A stretch of 64,000 bases of DNA from Cupriavidus oxalaticus (GTDB taxonomy: Bacteria > Pseudomonadota > Gammaproteobacteria > Burkholderiales > Burkholderiaceae): the NCBI RefSeq assembly GCF_016894385.1, contig NZ_CP069812.1, positions 1,240,001 through 1,304,000 of the forward strand. The letters are read 5' to 3'. The position numbers and the translations under genes were made by a program. The first letter of the stretch is position 1, and every line of letters begins with the position of its first letter. Positions 10,682 to 18,893 of this stretch are shown one piece after another. The notes beneath the pieces were generated by a model. That model saw nothing but the letters and a program-made list of their open reading frames with translations. It was not told the origin of the DNA and searched no databases.

Positions 10682-10885
10682 ATGGGCATTGAGAGCTACA
10701 AGGACTACACAGTTCGTGGCTTTGCGAAGCAACTGGCGGATGGCTCGTTCGAAGCCTTTGGCACCGTGCAAAAGGACCATCTCGTTCTGGAAGCGTCTGA
10801 GCCTCTGGGCTCCTATGCAACGTTCAACCTTGCCGTCGCGGCAGGCATCGCATGGGCGAAAGCGTGGATCGAGGATCAACTCTGA
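10682..10885 (+). CDS. Small phage protein, YxxxT...ADGxF family (copy 1)
   Basis: 67 aa, preceded by GGGAGGGGG. Function unknown. It shares the pattern YxxxT(x)nQxLADGxF...AGIxWxxxxIxDxL with the protein at 11926, so the two are distant paralogues. It is oriented against the leftward operon and divergent from the DUF1643 gene. Its 3' end overlaps the 3' end of the gene at 10876 by 10 bp (convergent). Confidence 0.65.
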   Translation: MGIESYKDYTVRGFAKQLADGSFEAFGTVQKDHLVLEASEPLGSYATFNLAVAAGIAWAKAWIEDQL

Positions 10886-11544
10886 ACCCTCCGGAACTCC
10901 ACCACCCACACCCAAGGGTTCGCGTCCCAGGCACCAGCGCCGTTGATGCGATCCCATAGGTCCGCGTAGACAACACGCGGGTCATGGTCAGCCGCGCCAA
11001 GGTATTGCTCACCAGGATTGACGACATAGCGACCGCTTGCAGGCAAGATGTGAAGGCCTTCGGCAACGGCGTCCGCCTCGCTGCAGTCGTTCAGCCGCTC
11101 GACGCGCACGCCGGTGACTTCCAGCCGCAGACGGCACAGCGCGCGCGGCATGTGGATGCTTGGCTTCCAGGTAATCTCGTCGGCCGTAGGAATGCGCTCG
11201 TAGCCGGGCGGCACGCACGCCGGGTAATCAGCTCGGTAGACTGTGGGGCCCGGGTCCAACGGGACCGGCTGTGCCCACGTCTCGCGCACCCACAGGCGGT
11301 CGCCGGGCTGGCCATAAGGGCTGCACAGGCACTCTCCGGTGCGCGTATGCCAGATGGCGCCCTGCAGCGGTACGGTTTCGCCTGCGGCGGTCCGGCCGCC
11401 GTTCTCTCCGCCCATTGTGGTCGGCTCCCACACGCCAAGGGGGTTGTTGTGCGGCAGCTTCACGACGCGTCGGGTCTGTGTCTTCCGGCCATCCAGGATG
11501 GCGCGCACCATGGCTCCAGAGAATAGAATGGGTCTCTCAAGCAT
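10876..11544 (-). CDS. Phage 'morphogenetic'-type protein of unknown function
   Basis: 222 aa starting MLERPILFSGAMVRAILDGR followed by KTQTRR, an N-terminus found in many phage proteins loosely annotated as morphogenetic, which may belong to a PUA/ASCH-like RNA-binding fold. The remainder includes GDRLWVRETW and ends with DRINGAGAWDANPWVWVVEF, both typical of that group. No function is established. The start at 11544 is 10 bp from the divergent start at 11555, and both use the same palindromic AGGAGGCTCC segment as ribosome-binding site. Confidence 0.75.
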   Translation of the reverse strand: MLERPILFSGAMVRAILDGRKTQTRRVVKLPHNNPLGVWEPTTMGGENGGRTAAGETVPLQGAIWHTRTGECLCSPYGQPGDRLWVRETWAQPVPLDPGPTVYRADYPACVPPGYERIPTADEITWKPSIHMPRALCRLRLEVTGVRVERLNDCSEADAVAEGLHILPASGRYVVNPGEQYLGAADHDPRVVYADLWDRINGAGAWDANPWVWVVEFRRVQS

Positions 11545-11554
11545 AGGAGGCTCC

Positions 11555-11785
11555 ATGAACACGATCGTTATCCTTGCTGGTACGCATTGGCAACAGGTGT
11601 CGCCGGTCGTCTTCACGCGTCACAACAGGAGTGATGAGTGGTGCCAAGTGCTCTGCTCGAAGGCTCATGCAGACGGTGCTTTCCTGACGTTCGAGCGCGA
11701 AAGTGCTCGTATTAGCGTGCCGCTGGCGGCTGTTGTGGCTGTTGCTGAGATCGAGGAGGCTAAGCCGATGGGTTTCCGTGACTGA
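11555..11785 (+). CDS. Small phage protein of unknown function
   Basis: 76 aa starting MNTIVILAGTHWQQVSPVVF. AGGAG lies 5 nt before the ATG. The family is not recognised. It is transcribed against the surrounding leftward operon and starts 10 bp from the divergent gene at 11544. It probably depends on a local rightward promoter, which I could not place. Confidence 0.55.
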   Translation: MNTIVILAGTHWQQVSPVVFTRHNRSDEWCQVLCSKAHADGAFLTFERESARISVPLAAVVAVAEIEEAKPMGFRD

Positions 11786-11839
11786 CGGCAGGTTCGCGCG
11801 GTCTTTGTGGGGCGCTGGCATGGCCTTAACCGGGCCGCA

Positions 11840-11893
11840 GCGACGACCGCGTGCCATGGCGCCACTGATGAGGATGGGGCGTTCTTTGGTCAT
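11840..11893 (-). pseudogene. 5' remnant of a second 'morphogenetic'-type gene
   Basis: The leftward frame from 11893 begins MTKERPILISGAMARG, matching the MLERPILFSGAMVRA start of the gene at 11544, then jumps to GRRCGPVK, which resembles the later GRKTQTRRVVK part with an internal deletion. Family similarity stops there, although the frame stays open to 11537 on the strand opposite the gene at 11555. It abuts the divergent gene at 11926, repeating the layout seen at 11544/11555. Confidence 0.5.
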
Positions 11894-11925
11894 GCTAGGA
11901 TTCCCGAAACTGGAGGGAGAGATCG

Positions 11926-12378
11926 ATGACGAAGACCTACCGGAGGCACACGCTCAATTGTGAGCCGCAAATCCTGGCCGACGGCCGCTTTGGCCCGCGG
12001 CTCGTTGTGACCGAACACCAGGCTGACGCATCTGTGGATCACCGTGTTGACGTTGGCCCGGACGTCTATAGAACAGCACAGGAGGCCTCTCAAGCTGCGG
12101 TGCGTGCGGGAATCCGATGGATCGACGACGCCCTCGGCCCGCTGCATCGGCACGGAGCCTTTGGTTTCGAGATCTCCGCCACTTCTCACGACGATGGCTG
12201 GACTGGCGACGTGCGGATTTACGGATCCAGTTCGGATGCCGCGATCTTTGATCGGCGTACGAACTATCTTGTTGCGCCGGGCGTATTTCGTGATGACGCG
12301 CTCGCCCGCAATGCTGCGCGCGAACATGCCATCCATCTGATTGATAGCCGCACCGCGTTTGAATGGGAGGACATGTAA
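11926..12378 (+). CDS. Small phage protein, YxxxT...ADGxF family (copy 2)
   Basis: 150 aa preceded by GGAGGGAGA. Residues 1-70 align with the 67-aa protein at 10682 (YRRHTL, QILADGRFG, AGIRWIDDAL). Residues 70-150 are a second region absent from copy 1, with YVxF-like charged segments and an acidic C-terminus. Function unknown. It is rightward inside a leftward operon and divergent from the remnant at 11893; convergent with the MazG-like gene 50 bp beyond its stop. Confidence 0.65.
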   Translation: MTKTYRRHTLNCEPQILADGRFGPRLVVTEHQADASVDHRVDVGPDVYRTAQEASQAAVRAGIRWIDDALGPLHRHGAFGFEISATSHDDGWTGDVRIYGSSSDAAIFDRRTNYLVAPGVFRDDALARNAAREHAIHLIDSRTAFEWEDM

Positions 12379-12428
12379 CGTGTTCTGAATTGCGTGCCAG
12401 TTGTGCGCAGAGCAGTGGTCGAGTGCCA

Positions 12429-13175
12429 TCACTCGCTCCCCTTGGCTGCTGATGGCGTGGCGCTCATGGCGGCGTCGATGCGGTCTGCAATGGACTCAGC
12501 GAGATCCGGTGCCGCATTGCCATACTGGTAGCTTCGAAGCGCGTTGGATGCGGCGGTCAGCAAGTCGCGCGCATCGTCTGCGCCTGTAGCGGGCGGCACA
12601 TGCTCAGGCAGCGGCGAGTGCTTCGGCTTGGCGGCCTGCTTTGAGCGGATCTGCTCGAGCTTCGTCCAGATGCGCGCCAGTTCCGTTTCGCCGGCTGCGT
12701 GCATGTCCAGTCCTTGCGCCAGGCACAGCGCCGCTAGCGTGACCATCACGCCTCCGGCTTCCTGGTGCTTGTCGCCGACCGGGCGGCCGTAGACGTAGTC
12801 GACGAGCTGGTGCGCCTCGCTGGCCGTGGCGCCGCATGCCTGCACCAGTTCCAGCGCCTCTTCGAGAAAGCGGTGGTTGCGCTCCTGCTGGTCGGCGGCA
12901 ATCTCGGCGCCGAAGCATGACAGCATCCACGGCCGCACGCGCTGCTGGAACGGCTCGGCGCTTTGGCTGGCCACCCGACCAGCCGCGTGCCCAATCATGT
13001 AGGCGGTATCCCCGGCGTCTTCGCTGGCTGCGGCAGGCGTGCGGATGCTTTCAGCAAAGCGAGCCAGCGCGGCATCCCATGCGTTGGTGCCCAGCGTTGC
13101 CGCCATCAGGCCGCATTCGCGCGCGAGGTTCCAGTCTTCGTCCCGGCACTGTGCTGGTGTGGTCGATTCGCTCAT
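12429..13175 (-). CDS. MazG-like nucleotide pyrophosphohydrolase-domain protein
   Basis: 248 aa. Residues about 98-170 carry a MazG-like helical signature (RNHRFLEEALELVQACG, then EAGGVMVTLAALC) with acidic residues placed as in metal-binding all-alpha NTP pyrophosphatases. The substrate is unknown; phage relatives may clean nucleotide pools or counter ppGpp signalling. The C-terminal tail (IADRIDAAMSAT) matches the tail of the 416-aa protein at 16683. It overlaps the 39-aa gene upstream by ATGA. Confidence 0.75.
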   Translation of the reverse strand: MSESTTPAQCRDEDWNLARECGLMAATLGTNAWDAALARFAESIRTPAAASEDAGDTAYMIGHAAGRVASQSAEPFQQRVRPWMLSCFGAEIAADQQERNHRFLEEALELVQACGATASEAHQLVDYVYGRPVGDKHQEAGGVMVTLAALCLAQGLDMHAAGETELARIWTKLEQIRSKQAAKPKHSPLPEHVPPATGADDARDLLTAASNALRSYQYGNAAPDLAESIADRIDAAMSATPSAAKGSE

Positions 13176-13291
13176 TTCTCAGTGTCCTTGTCCTTAATCC
13201 ATTCCGCCTGGCGGATTACCGCGTAGATGCCGACAGCAGCGAAAACCGCCCCAGCCGCGGCGACGACGATCAGTGCTGTGATGCTGCTCAT
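13172..13291 (-). CDS. 39-aa single-span membrane protein
   Basis: A small ORF between two genes, overlapping each by ATGA (stop over the 13175 start, start over the stop at 13288), which strongly supports translation. Residues 4-26 are hydrophobic (ITALIVVAAAGAVFAAVGIY) and the tail is charged (KDKDTEK). Function unknown. Confidence 0.7.
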   Translation of the reverse strand: MSSITALIVVAAAGAVFAAVGIYAVIRQAEWIKDKDTEK

Positions 13292-13986
13292 GGCGTCGTG
13301 TGGGTTGGTGTGGCGCTGCGGAGCAGACTCAGGCCAGCTTGCGGAAAGGCTGCCGCGCGGACGATGGAAGCCTCTCGGTAATCGTCAGCCCGGAGCGGCT
13401 GGGCGCCATGCTGGGGCGCCTGCTGCATCCACTTGACGGCTGCATCCGGGCGGATGAGCTTCCCGGTCTTCTCGGCGTAGCGGCGCCGGGCCAGCAGGTT
13501 CTGACGTGCGCAGTACTCGGGGTCTTTCCGCATGCGGCGCGAGTAGTCACGGTTGACCTCATTCTTGGTCTTGCGCGGAGGCGGCGGCACGTCCGGCCCG
13601 GGTCCAAGCTTCCAGCGGCTGACCTGCGTCGAATGGACTGCCACCTTGGTATGGCCGCCGACATGGACCTCAGTGCCGTGGCGATCGCGCATGCATTCCT
13701 GCACAGCGTGCGGCGTGACCTTTAGCGCCTTGGCCAGTTGCCCAGCCGTCATCATCTTGCCGCCTGCCAGCATGCGCTTCACGCCTTCCCATACAGGGGA
13801 AAAGCTCTCGCGGCCGCAGTCGCGCGGGCCCAGGCTGAGGGCCACGTATCCGTGCTTCAAAATGGCCGCCGGGGTCCGGCCCGGGAATAGCTCGGCCAGG
13901 CGCTTAGTCGGTACCTTGTCAGCCCAGCGCTCCCGCAGCAGTGCATCTTCCTCGGGCGTCCAGACCTTCCATGCCTTCGTCGTCAT
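13288..13986 (-). CDS. Phage DNA-binding protein with SANT/Myb-like N-terminus
   Basis: 232 aa from the ATG at 13986, which overlaps the rdgC stop (ATGA). Residues about 5-45 ([34 protein letters not shown]) form a Myb/SANT-like trihelical domain. Residues 75-100 ([21 protein letters not shown]) look like a helix-turn-helix. The C-terminal part is basic. Its role is unknown; it sits beside recombination genes. Confidence 0.75.
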   Translation of the reverse strand: MTTKAWKVWTPEEDALLRERWADKVPTKRLAELFPGRTPAAILKHGYVALSLGPRDCGRESFSPVWEGVKRMLAGGKMMTAGQLAKALKVTPHAVQECMRDRHGTEVHVGGHTKVAVHSTQVSRWKLGPGPDVPPPPRKTKNEVNRDYSRRMRKDPEYCARQNLLARRRYAEKTGKLIRPDAAVKWMQQAPQHGAQPLRADDYREASIVRAAAFPQAGLSLLRSATPTHTTP

Positions 13987-15131
13987 GCCGGCATCTCCGC
14001 CAGAACCTTGCGGCATCCATCAGAAGCCATGGCTGAGACGATGCGGCCACTCTCCATCAGTTCGAGCAATCGGGCCGCGCGGTTGTACCCGATCCGTAGG
14101 TGGCGCTGGACCAGCGAGATGCTGGCGCGCTTGGCCTTCTGGACCACCTCCACTGCCTGCGGGTAGAGCGGGTCTACGTCGCCGGCTGCCGGCGATTCCG
14201 CATCTTCCGCGGCGGACACCAGGTCATCGGGTGCCTCGGGGGCATGCTCGCCGCCCAGCGCGTCCAGAAGATCGGAAAGAAGGCGGGCCAGCTCGCCGGC
14301 CATGAGCAGAAAGTCGCCGTCGAAAGCCTCGTCGGCGGTCTGCTCGGTACCTGCTGAGGTCTCCTTGATGACATCCAGAGCAGCAACGCGCTTCAGCGTG
14401 AGGCCGTCGGTCAGCACGAACGAGATGCGGTCGTTCCACGTCATCGCCAGCTGGGTGCAGCGCTTGCCGGCTGCGATGTGGCGAGATACGTCTGCCGGTT
14501 CCAGGGTGTGCTGCACATAGCGCACCGTGGCGCGGCCCTCGCCGGTGGCGCGCAGTTCGGCATCCTGGTCGATCGTGAAGCTTGCAGGCGCGGTGTCAGT
14601 GGCAAGCCATTCCGTCATGGCGGCCACCGGCGCCTGATTGACGCGCAGGGCTACCAGTTCCAGCTTGTCGACGGACTTGAACAGGTAGCCAATCAGCGTA
14701 TCGGCCTTTGCACTGCTGGAGGCATCGATAGCTAGCCACCCGTTGGCCGGGTCGATCCAGGCGGAAATCTTGGACCGGATGCTGAAGGCCTTCGGCAGCA
14801 GTTCGTCGGTGACGGCTTGCTTGATTTCGCGCAGTTGCTTGCGACCAGGCTTGTAGCCTTGCTGCTCTTCGATCTCGGCGGCGCGCGCTTGGGTGGTTTC
14901 CTTGATCACGGCGGCAGGCAACAGCTTCCTCTCGATGCACAGGGTGATGAGCATCTGGCCGTTGACGCTGTGCACCAGGCTGCCGCCGTCGCGCGGCGGG
15001 ATCCAGCCTTGCGAGGACAATTCCAGATCCGTGCACGGAATGTAGGCCTGCTGCGCCAGAGCTTGGTCCAGTTCCTCGGCGCTCAAATTGAAGTCGGGCA
15101 GGCGGTACAGGGTAAGGTTGCGGAACCACAT
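13983..15131 (-). CDS. rdgC: RdgC recombination protein fused to an FtsK gamma domain
   Basis: 382 aa. Residues 1 to about 300 are RdgC ([38 protein letters not shown]), a ring-shaped dsDNA-binding protein that limits RecA. Residues about 318-380 ([20 protein letters not shown], then [17 protein letters not shown]) match the winged-helix gamma domain of FtsK, which reads KOPS sequences on the chromosome. Ordinary RdgC is about 300 aa and lacks this domain. GGAG lies 7 nt before the ATG. It heads a cluster with the exonuclease and annealing protein, so a role in phage recombination is likely. Confidence 0.9.
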   Translation of the reverse strand: MWFRNLTLYRLPDFNLSAEELDQALAQQAYIPCTDLELSSQGWIPPRDGGSLVHSVNGQMLITLCIERKLLPAAVIKETTQARAAEIEEQQGYKPGRKQLREIKQAVTDELLPKAFSIRSKISAWIDPANGWLAIDASSSAKADTLIGYLFKSVDKLELVALRVNQAPVAAMTEWLATDTAPASFTIDQDAELRATGEGRATVRYVQHTLEPADVSRHIAAGKRCTQLAMTWNDRISFVLTDGLTLKRVAALDVIKETSAGTEQTADEAFDGDFLLMAGELARLLSDLLDALGGEHAPEAPDDLVSAAEDAESPAAGDVDPLYPQAVEVVQKAKRASISLVQRHLRIGYNRAARLLELMESGRIVSAMASDGCRKVLAEMPA

Positions 15132-15149
15132 ATTCGGTCTCCGTGTGGA

Positions 15150-15785
15150 TCAGGCGGCCAGCTTGCGCAGCTCGGCCACGTTGTCTTGCACTAGGCTGTC
15201 GAACTCCAACAAGTCGGCAACCATGGCTTCGATGTATTCCTCGTCCCGCTGGATGCGCCAGCGGAAGAAGTCCTTGCCGATGGCCTTCATGGCCGGGCAG
15301 TAGATTCCGAAGTCCCAGTAGCGGCGGCCGGACAGCCAGAGATTCCCCTGAACCTGGTCCATGTACTTGGCCAGGTCGTGGCCGATCAGCGTCGTGCGCA
15401 GTTCGGCGGGGGACACCAGGCACTTGTATTCCGCGCCGCCGTCGTCGCCGATCCAGCCGTCCGCGCTGGCGCCGAAGCGCCCGTCATCCGACAGCACCAT
15501 GCCGACCGGCTGCACGTAGACGCCAATGTCAGCCTGGTGCGCGATGCGTGCGTCCGGCTCCAGTTCGTGGCCGCGGCGCATGGCCCAGGTCTCGAAGTTG
15601 TCGTCCAGCGCTTCGCCGCTCAGGATCTCGACGGCCAGGCGGAAGGCGTAGTCCAGGGCGGCTTCGGTGCGCTCGCTGCTACCTTTCTTGCGCGAGCGGG
15701 CGGTGCGGAACATGCTGGCGGTACAAACGCCGACCCTGGCCGCGATCCACTCCTTTGATCCCTGCTGACAGGTTACGAGGCGCAC
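15150..15785 (-). CDS. YqaJ/lambda-exonuclease-type recombinase nuclease
   Basis: 211 aa from a GTG at 15785 with GGAGGA just upstream; the longer ORF is not family-like. It begins CQQGSKEWIAARVG, the YqaJ signature, and has HELEPDAR and ADGWIGDDGGAEYKC, supplying the PD-(D/E)xK acidic residues and lysine. It degrades one strand of dsDNA ends for single-strand annealing. The partner is the ERF protein two genes upstream. Confidence 0.9.
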   Translation of the reverse strand: MRLVTCQQGSKEWIAARVGVCTASMFRTARSRKKGSSERTEAALDYAFRLAVEILSGEALDDNFETWAMRRGHELEPDARIAHQADIGVYVQPVGMVLSDDGRFGASADGWIGDDGGAEYKCLVSPAELRTTLIGHDLAKYMDQVQGNLWLSGRRYWDFGIYCPAMKAIGKDFFRWRIQRDEEYIEAMVADLLEFDSLVQDNVAELRKLAA

Positions 15786-16024
15786 GATTCCTCCGCGATC
15801 GGGTGGCCAAGGCATCCGCTCTTCGGGTCGAAGTTGTCGCACTTGCCGATGGGCAGGAACTCGTTGCCAGCGGCCAGCGCGTCGAGCAGGTGATACTTGG
15901 CCTCGTCCGGCGTCATCTGGCGGCCGTCGTCGTGGCGGAACATGCCGCGGTACCGGCTCTTTGGTGCGTTGGCCAGAAAGCCCTTCACGTCCAGCGACAG
16001 GTGGATGCTGCGCGCCCCGCTCAC
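15773..16024 (-). CDS. Conserved small phage protein in recombination operon
   Basis: 83 aa containing GFLANAPKSRYRGMFR and CDNFDPKSGCLGHP. I recognise this as a recurrent phage hypothetical protein near exonuclease genes, but its function is unknown. The two Cys residues could bind metal. It overlaps both neighbours (13 bp with the exonuclease, 4 bp with erf), which supports a single operon. Confidence 0.75.
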   Translation of the reverse strand: MSGARSIHLSLDVKGFLANAPKSRYRGMFRHDDGRQMTPDEAKYHLLDALAAGNEFLPIGKCDNFDPKSGCLGHPIAEESCAS

Positions 16025-16686
16025 GCTGCCTCCTGTGCCGCGCGCAGCTCCTGCATGCGCTGCTCAAAATAGGGGTTGTACTTGGCGCGCTCGTCCTTTG
16101 GCAGGCCGCTCATGACCTTGCTCAGTTCGCCGATGCTGGTGGCGTCGCGCATGCCGGTGTGTACTTCGGGCCGCACCGGCGACAGGCCGGCGCCTGCATT
16201 GGGGTCTGGGCTCTCGTCCAAATCCGCCTCGCCTGCGACGTTCAGCATGGCGGCCACGATGTAGCGACGCAGGATCGTGATCGTGGCGCCGAAGGTCTTG
16301 ATGTCCGCGTCGCCGCGTACCACGCTCAGGGACGACTCCACGCGTGCGGCAGACTTGTGGGCAATGATCGTGCGAATGTGCGTGCCGCCGTTGGGCTTAT
16401 CCGTGACGATCTGCATGAGCGCCAGCGAGTGCTTCGACAGGGCGGGGGTGGTCTTTTCCCGGATCTCATGCATGTCGGAGTAGTCGTAGGAGTACGGCGC
16501 CTTGCGCGAGTCTTCCGGTATTACGTGGGCAGTACGGTTCTTCGCGATGGGCATGAACTCGCCCTGCGCGCTGGCCAGGGCTTCGAACAGCTGCCCAAGG
16601 CTTTCCGGCGCCGGGCCCGGAATCAGGTTCATGTCAATCGGCTGGCAGGTCAGTTCGGTGAGCGGAACAATTTCAGCGTGGTTCAT
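16021..16686 (-). CDS. erf: ERF-family single-strand annealing protein
   Basis: 221 aa. Residues about 28-180 fit the ERF superfamily (LFEALASAQGEFMPIAKNRT, YDYSDMHEI, TPALSKHSLALMQIV). ERF proteins anneal complementary strands during phage recombination and circularisation. The C-terminal 40 residues are acidic/helical. It pairs functionally with the YqaJ nuclease, as Bet does with Exo. ATGA overlap with the upstream 416-aa gene. Confidence 0.9.
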   Translation of the reverse strand: MNHAEIVPLTELTCQPIDMNLIPGPAPESLGQLFEALASAQGEFMPIAKNRTAHVIPEDSRKAPYSYDYSDMHEIREKTTPALSKHSLALMQIVTDKPNGGTHIRTIIAHKSAARVESSLSVVRGDADIKTFGATITILRRYIVAAMLNVAGEADLDESPDPNAGAGLSPVRPEVHTGMRDATSIGELSKVMSGLPKDERAKYNPYFEQRMQELRAAQEAA

Positions 16687-17933
16687 TGCTGGGCTCCGGT
16701 GGCCGCATTGATGGCGGCGTCGATGCGGTCGGCCAGGTCGCCGGCCGGCACATGGGCGCGGGACTCGACTAGCAGGGCGAGCAGGGTTTCGGCCTGCGCG
16801 CGCACGCGCTGAGCGGCAGCCTCGGCGGCTTCCTTCTCGCGGCGGCGGGCCTCGGCTTCGTCGCGCTGGCGCTTTTGCTCGGCTGCGCGGGCTTCTGCCT
16901 GGCGCTTCGCTTCGGCTTCGCGCTCGGCGCGCTCCGCAGCGGCCTTGGCGTCCTGCTCTTCGCGCACCTTGCGCTCGGCGGCTTCCTGCTCTTCCTGCTT
17001 GCGGCGGGCCGCGTCGGCGCGCAGCTGGGCGAGCTCTTCGGCATCGCGTGCGGCGGCCAGCATGGTGTTCAGGTTGCCCAGCGCGGCTTCGATCGCAGCG
17101 CCGGCCTCGGCCTGGAATTCCGCGAAGTCGTCGGCCGCTTCCCGGGCCAGCGCATCGATACGCTGCTGGATCGCCTTCGTGCCCAGCCCGATGCAGGTGG
17201 TCGGGGCAATCTCGATCGCGTGGATGCGGTCCTTAATGCCGGCCACGCGCTTGCGCTCGGCCTCGACCTTGGCTTCCTCGGCGCGGCGGGCGGCGGCTTC
17301 GGCTTCCTGTTGGGCTTTCATGGCGGCCAGTTCCTCGCGCGCCTTGGCGTTGTCCAGGTGAGCGCGCAGTGTCGTCAGGGCAGTGGCGACAGCTTCCTTC
17401 GCCTGGTCGGCATATTCCTCCCAGTCGCGCTGGCCGAGGTATTCTGGGGATTCCAGGTCACGGATGGCCGCTGACACGTCCGCCGACGAAGCGGTGAGGT
17501 AGTCCTTCGGCAGGGCGGCGATCGCATTCAAGCACGCCTGATGAACGCTGATCCGTGCGCTCTCGGCGCGGGCCTTGGTAATGCGTTCCTCGTCCTTGCG
17601 CTTCTGCTCGGCGTCGATCTGCTCTTTGACCGGCTGCTCGATTTCTTTGACGGCGGCAAGAATCTCGTCGCGCTTCTCGCGTACCCGTTTCTGCGCGGCA
17701 AGGATCGGGCGATTCCACTGCGTGTAGGCCTCTTCCGTGGCGGTGCGCGTGCTCACGCAGCGCTGCACGAACTCACGGGCCTCTTTGTTGCCCTCGGTGT
17801 TCTTCACGTCGAAGGCCTCGGCGCCGGCCGTGCGCAGCTCGGTCAGTCCGGCTTCGATGGCGTCGTACAGGGTGAGGCTAGTAGTCGGCTCAGCATGAAC
17901 CGGGTCCAGAACTTCGATTTCGGGTGCTCCCAT
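16683..17933 (-). CDS. Long coiled-coil phage protein (DUF1351-like)
   Basis: 416 aa from the ATG at 17933, with AGAGGA 5 nt upstream. Residues about 30-130 resemble DUF1351/phage recombination-associated proteins (NTEGNKEAREFVQRCVSTRT, QKRVREKRDEILAAVKEIE). Residues about 190-375 are an almost continuous Ala/Glu/Arg/Lys coiled coil. It lies directly upstream of erf and probably acts in the same recombination complex. The final residues repeat the LADRIDAA motif of the MazG-like protein. Confidence 0.75.
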   Translation of the reverse strand: MGAPEIEVLDPVHAEPTTSLTLYDAIEAGLTELRTAGAEAFDVKNTEGNKEAREFVQRCVSTRTATEEAYTQWNRPILAAQKRVREKRDEILAAVKEIEQPVKEQIDAEQKRKDEERITKARAESARISVHQACLNAIAALPKDYLTASSADVSAAIRDLESPEYLGQRDWEEYADQAKEAVATALTTLRAHLDNAKAREELAAMKAQQEAEAAARRAEEAKVEAERKRVAGIKDRIHAIEIAPTTCIGLGTKAIQQRIDALAREAADDFAEFQAEAGAAIEAALGNLNTMLAAARDAEELAQLRADAARRKQEEQEAAERKVREEQDAKAAAERAEREAEAKRQAEARAAEQKRQRDEAEARRREKEAAEAAAQRVRAQAETLLALLVESRAHVPAGDLADRIDAAINAATGAQQ

Positions 17934-17958
17934 GGATTCCTCTTTGGATGGCGGGCAG

Positions 17959-18186
17959 TCAAGCGACTTTGATGTAGGCGAATGCGCGGGCAACGGCAGG
18001 CGGCACGTGCGCGCTGCCAATGACGACGCGCGGAGCGATGCCGCGGCGCGCGTTCTCGGCCTTGCGCTGCTGGCGCTGGGCTTGATTCGACGCGACCAGG
18101 TGACGCAGCTGCGCTTCCATGCGTTCGATGCGCGAGAGCTTCACGCCGGTCACGAAGTGGCGCAGATCCGTGTTTTTGCTGATCAT
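17959..18186 (-). CDS. Small basic phage protein
   Basis: 75 aa from the ATG at 18186 with GGAGG 7 nt upstream. It is basic and glutamine-rich in the middle (RHLVASNQAQRQQRKAENAR). No domain recognised; the charge suggests nucleic-acid binding. Part of the leftward early operon. Confidence 0.65.
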   Translation of the reverse strand: MISKNTDLRHFVTGVKLSRIERMEAQLRHLVASNQAQRQQRKAENARRGIAPRVVIGSAHVPPAVARAFAYIKVA

Positions 18187-18188
18187 GT

Positions 18189-18308
18189 TCAACCTCCGAG
18201 ATAGAGAGTGATTTCGTGCGTCGCTACGATGACCGCAAACAAGCCCAGCACGTAGTAGTGAAGGGCGCGATTCCGAGCCTGAGCCTCGCGGAGCTTGTCT
18301 TCAGACAC
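18189..18308 (-). CDS. 39-aa small membrane protein, GTG start
   Basis: GTG at 18308 preceded by GGAGG at 6 nt. The first 15 residues are charged (SEDKLREAQARNR) and residues 18-38 form one membrane span (YYVLGLFAVIVATHEITLYL). It starts inside the end of the upstream gene, as expected in a packed operon. Function unknown. Confidence 0.6.
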   Translation of the reverse strand: MSEDKLREAQARNRALHYYVLGLFAVIVATHEITLYLGG

Positions 18309-18540
18309 GTTGTGCCTCCATGGCTCTGGCGATGACTGCCTCACGCTCATGGGCGCGGGTAGTGCCTTCGCTGTCATTGCCGCTCAGGATGTTCCTGGCG
18401 GCCCACTCCGATTTCTGCTCGGGGGTCATGACCGCCAGCGCGTTGAAGATCATCCGGTGCGCCAGTTGGAGCTCATGCAAAAGTTCGCGCTGCAGGTTTT
18501 GGCGCAGGGCCTGACGCATTGCCGCTTGTTCTGCTGTCAT
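18301..18540 (-). CDS. Small helical phage protein
   Basis: 79 aa starting MTAEQAAMRQALRQNLQREL. Mostly alpha-helical and charged. The ATG at 18540 overlaps the upstream stop (ATGA) and GGAG lies 7 nt before. It contains MTPEQKSEWAARN. No family recognised. Confidence 0.65.
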   Translation of the reverse strand: MTAEQAAMRQALRQNLQRELLHELQLAHRMIFNALAVMTPEQKSEWAARNILSGNDSEGTTRAHEREAVIARAMEAQRV

Positions 18541-18893
18541 TGCTGCTCTCCGACGGCTTTGGTGATGGCGGCGCGTGCAGCCGCAAGCAGTTGGCTCTCG
18601 GGGTCCGGCCCGTCGACGATCCACTTCTGTTTGGTGAGCAGGCGATCTACCTCGATGGCGACGGCCAGCAGGTCGTGAACTGCGGCGATCGCTTGCGCAT
18701 TCGCCAGCGCTTGAGCCTCGGTTTCGACATAGCAAATCCGCTGCTGCACGTCGGATGCATACGAGGTCTGGGCCAGGATGAGGCCGCGCTCGTTATCGTC
18801 CTTGGCGGGACCGCGCACCTTTATAGAGACGGTCTCGCCGTCGACGATGAATGGTTCGACGCGCCACGGCCCCTTTGTGATTGCCGGCTTCAT
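18537..18893 (-). CDS. Phage hypothetical protein (GPWRVEPF family)
   Basis: 118 aa. It starts MKPAITKGPWRVEPFIVDGE, an N-terminal pattern common in small phage proteins, and ends with a helical AAARAAITKA segment that may dimerise. Function unknown. ATGA overlaps link it to both neighbours. Confidence 0.7.
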   Translation of the reverse strand: MKPAITKGPWRVEPFIVDGETVSIKVRGPAKDDNERGLILAQTSYASDVQQRICYVETEAQALANAQAIAAVHDLLAVAIEVDRLLTKQKWIVDGPDPESQLLAAARAAITKAVGEQQ

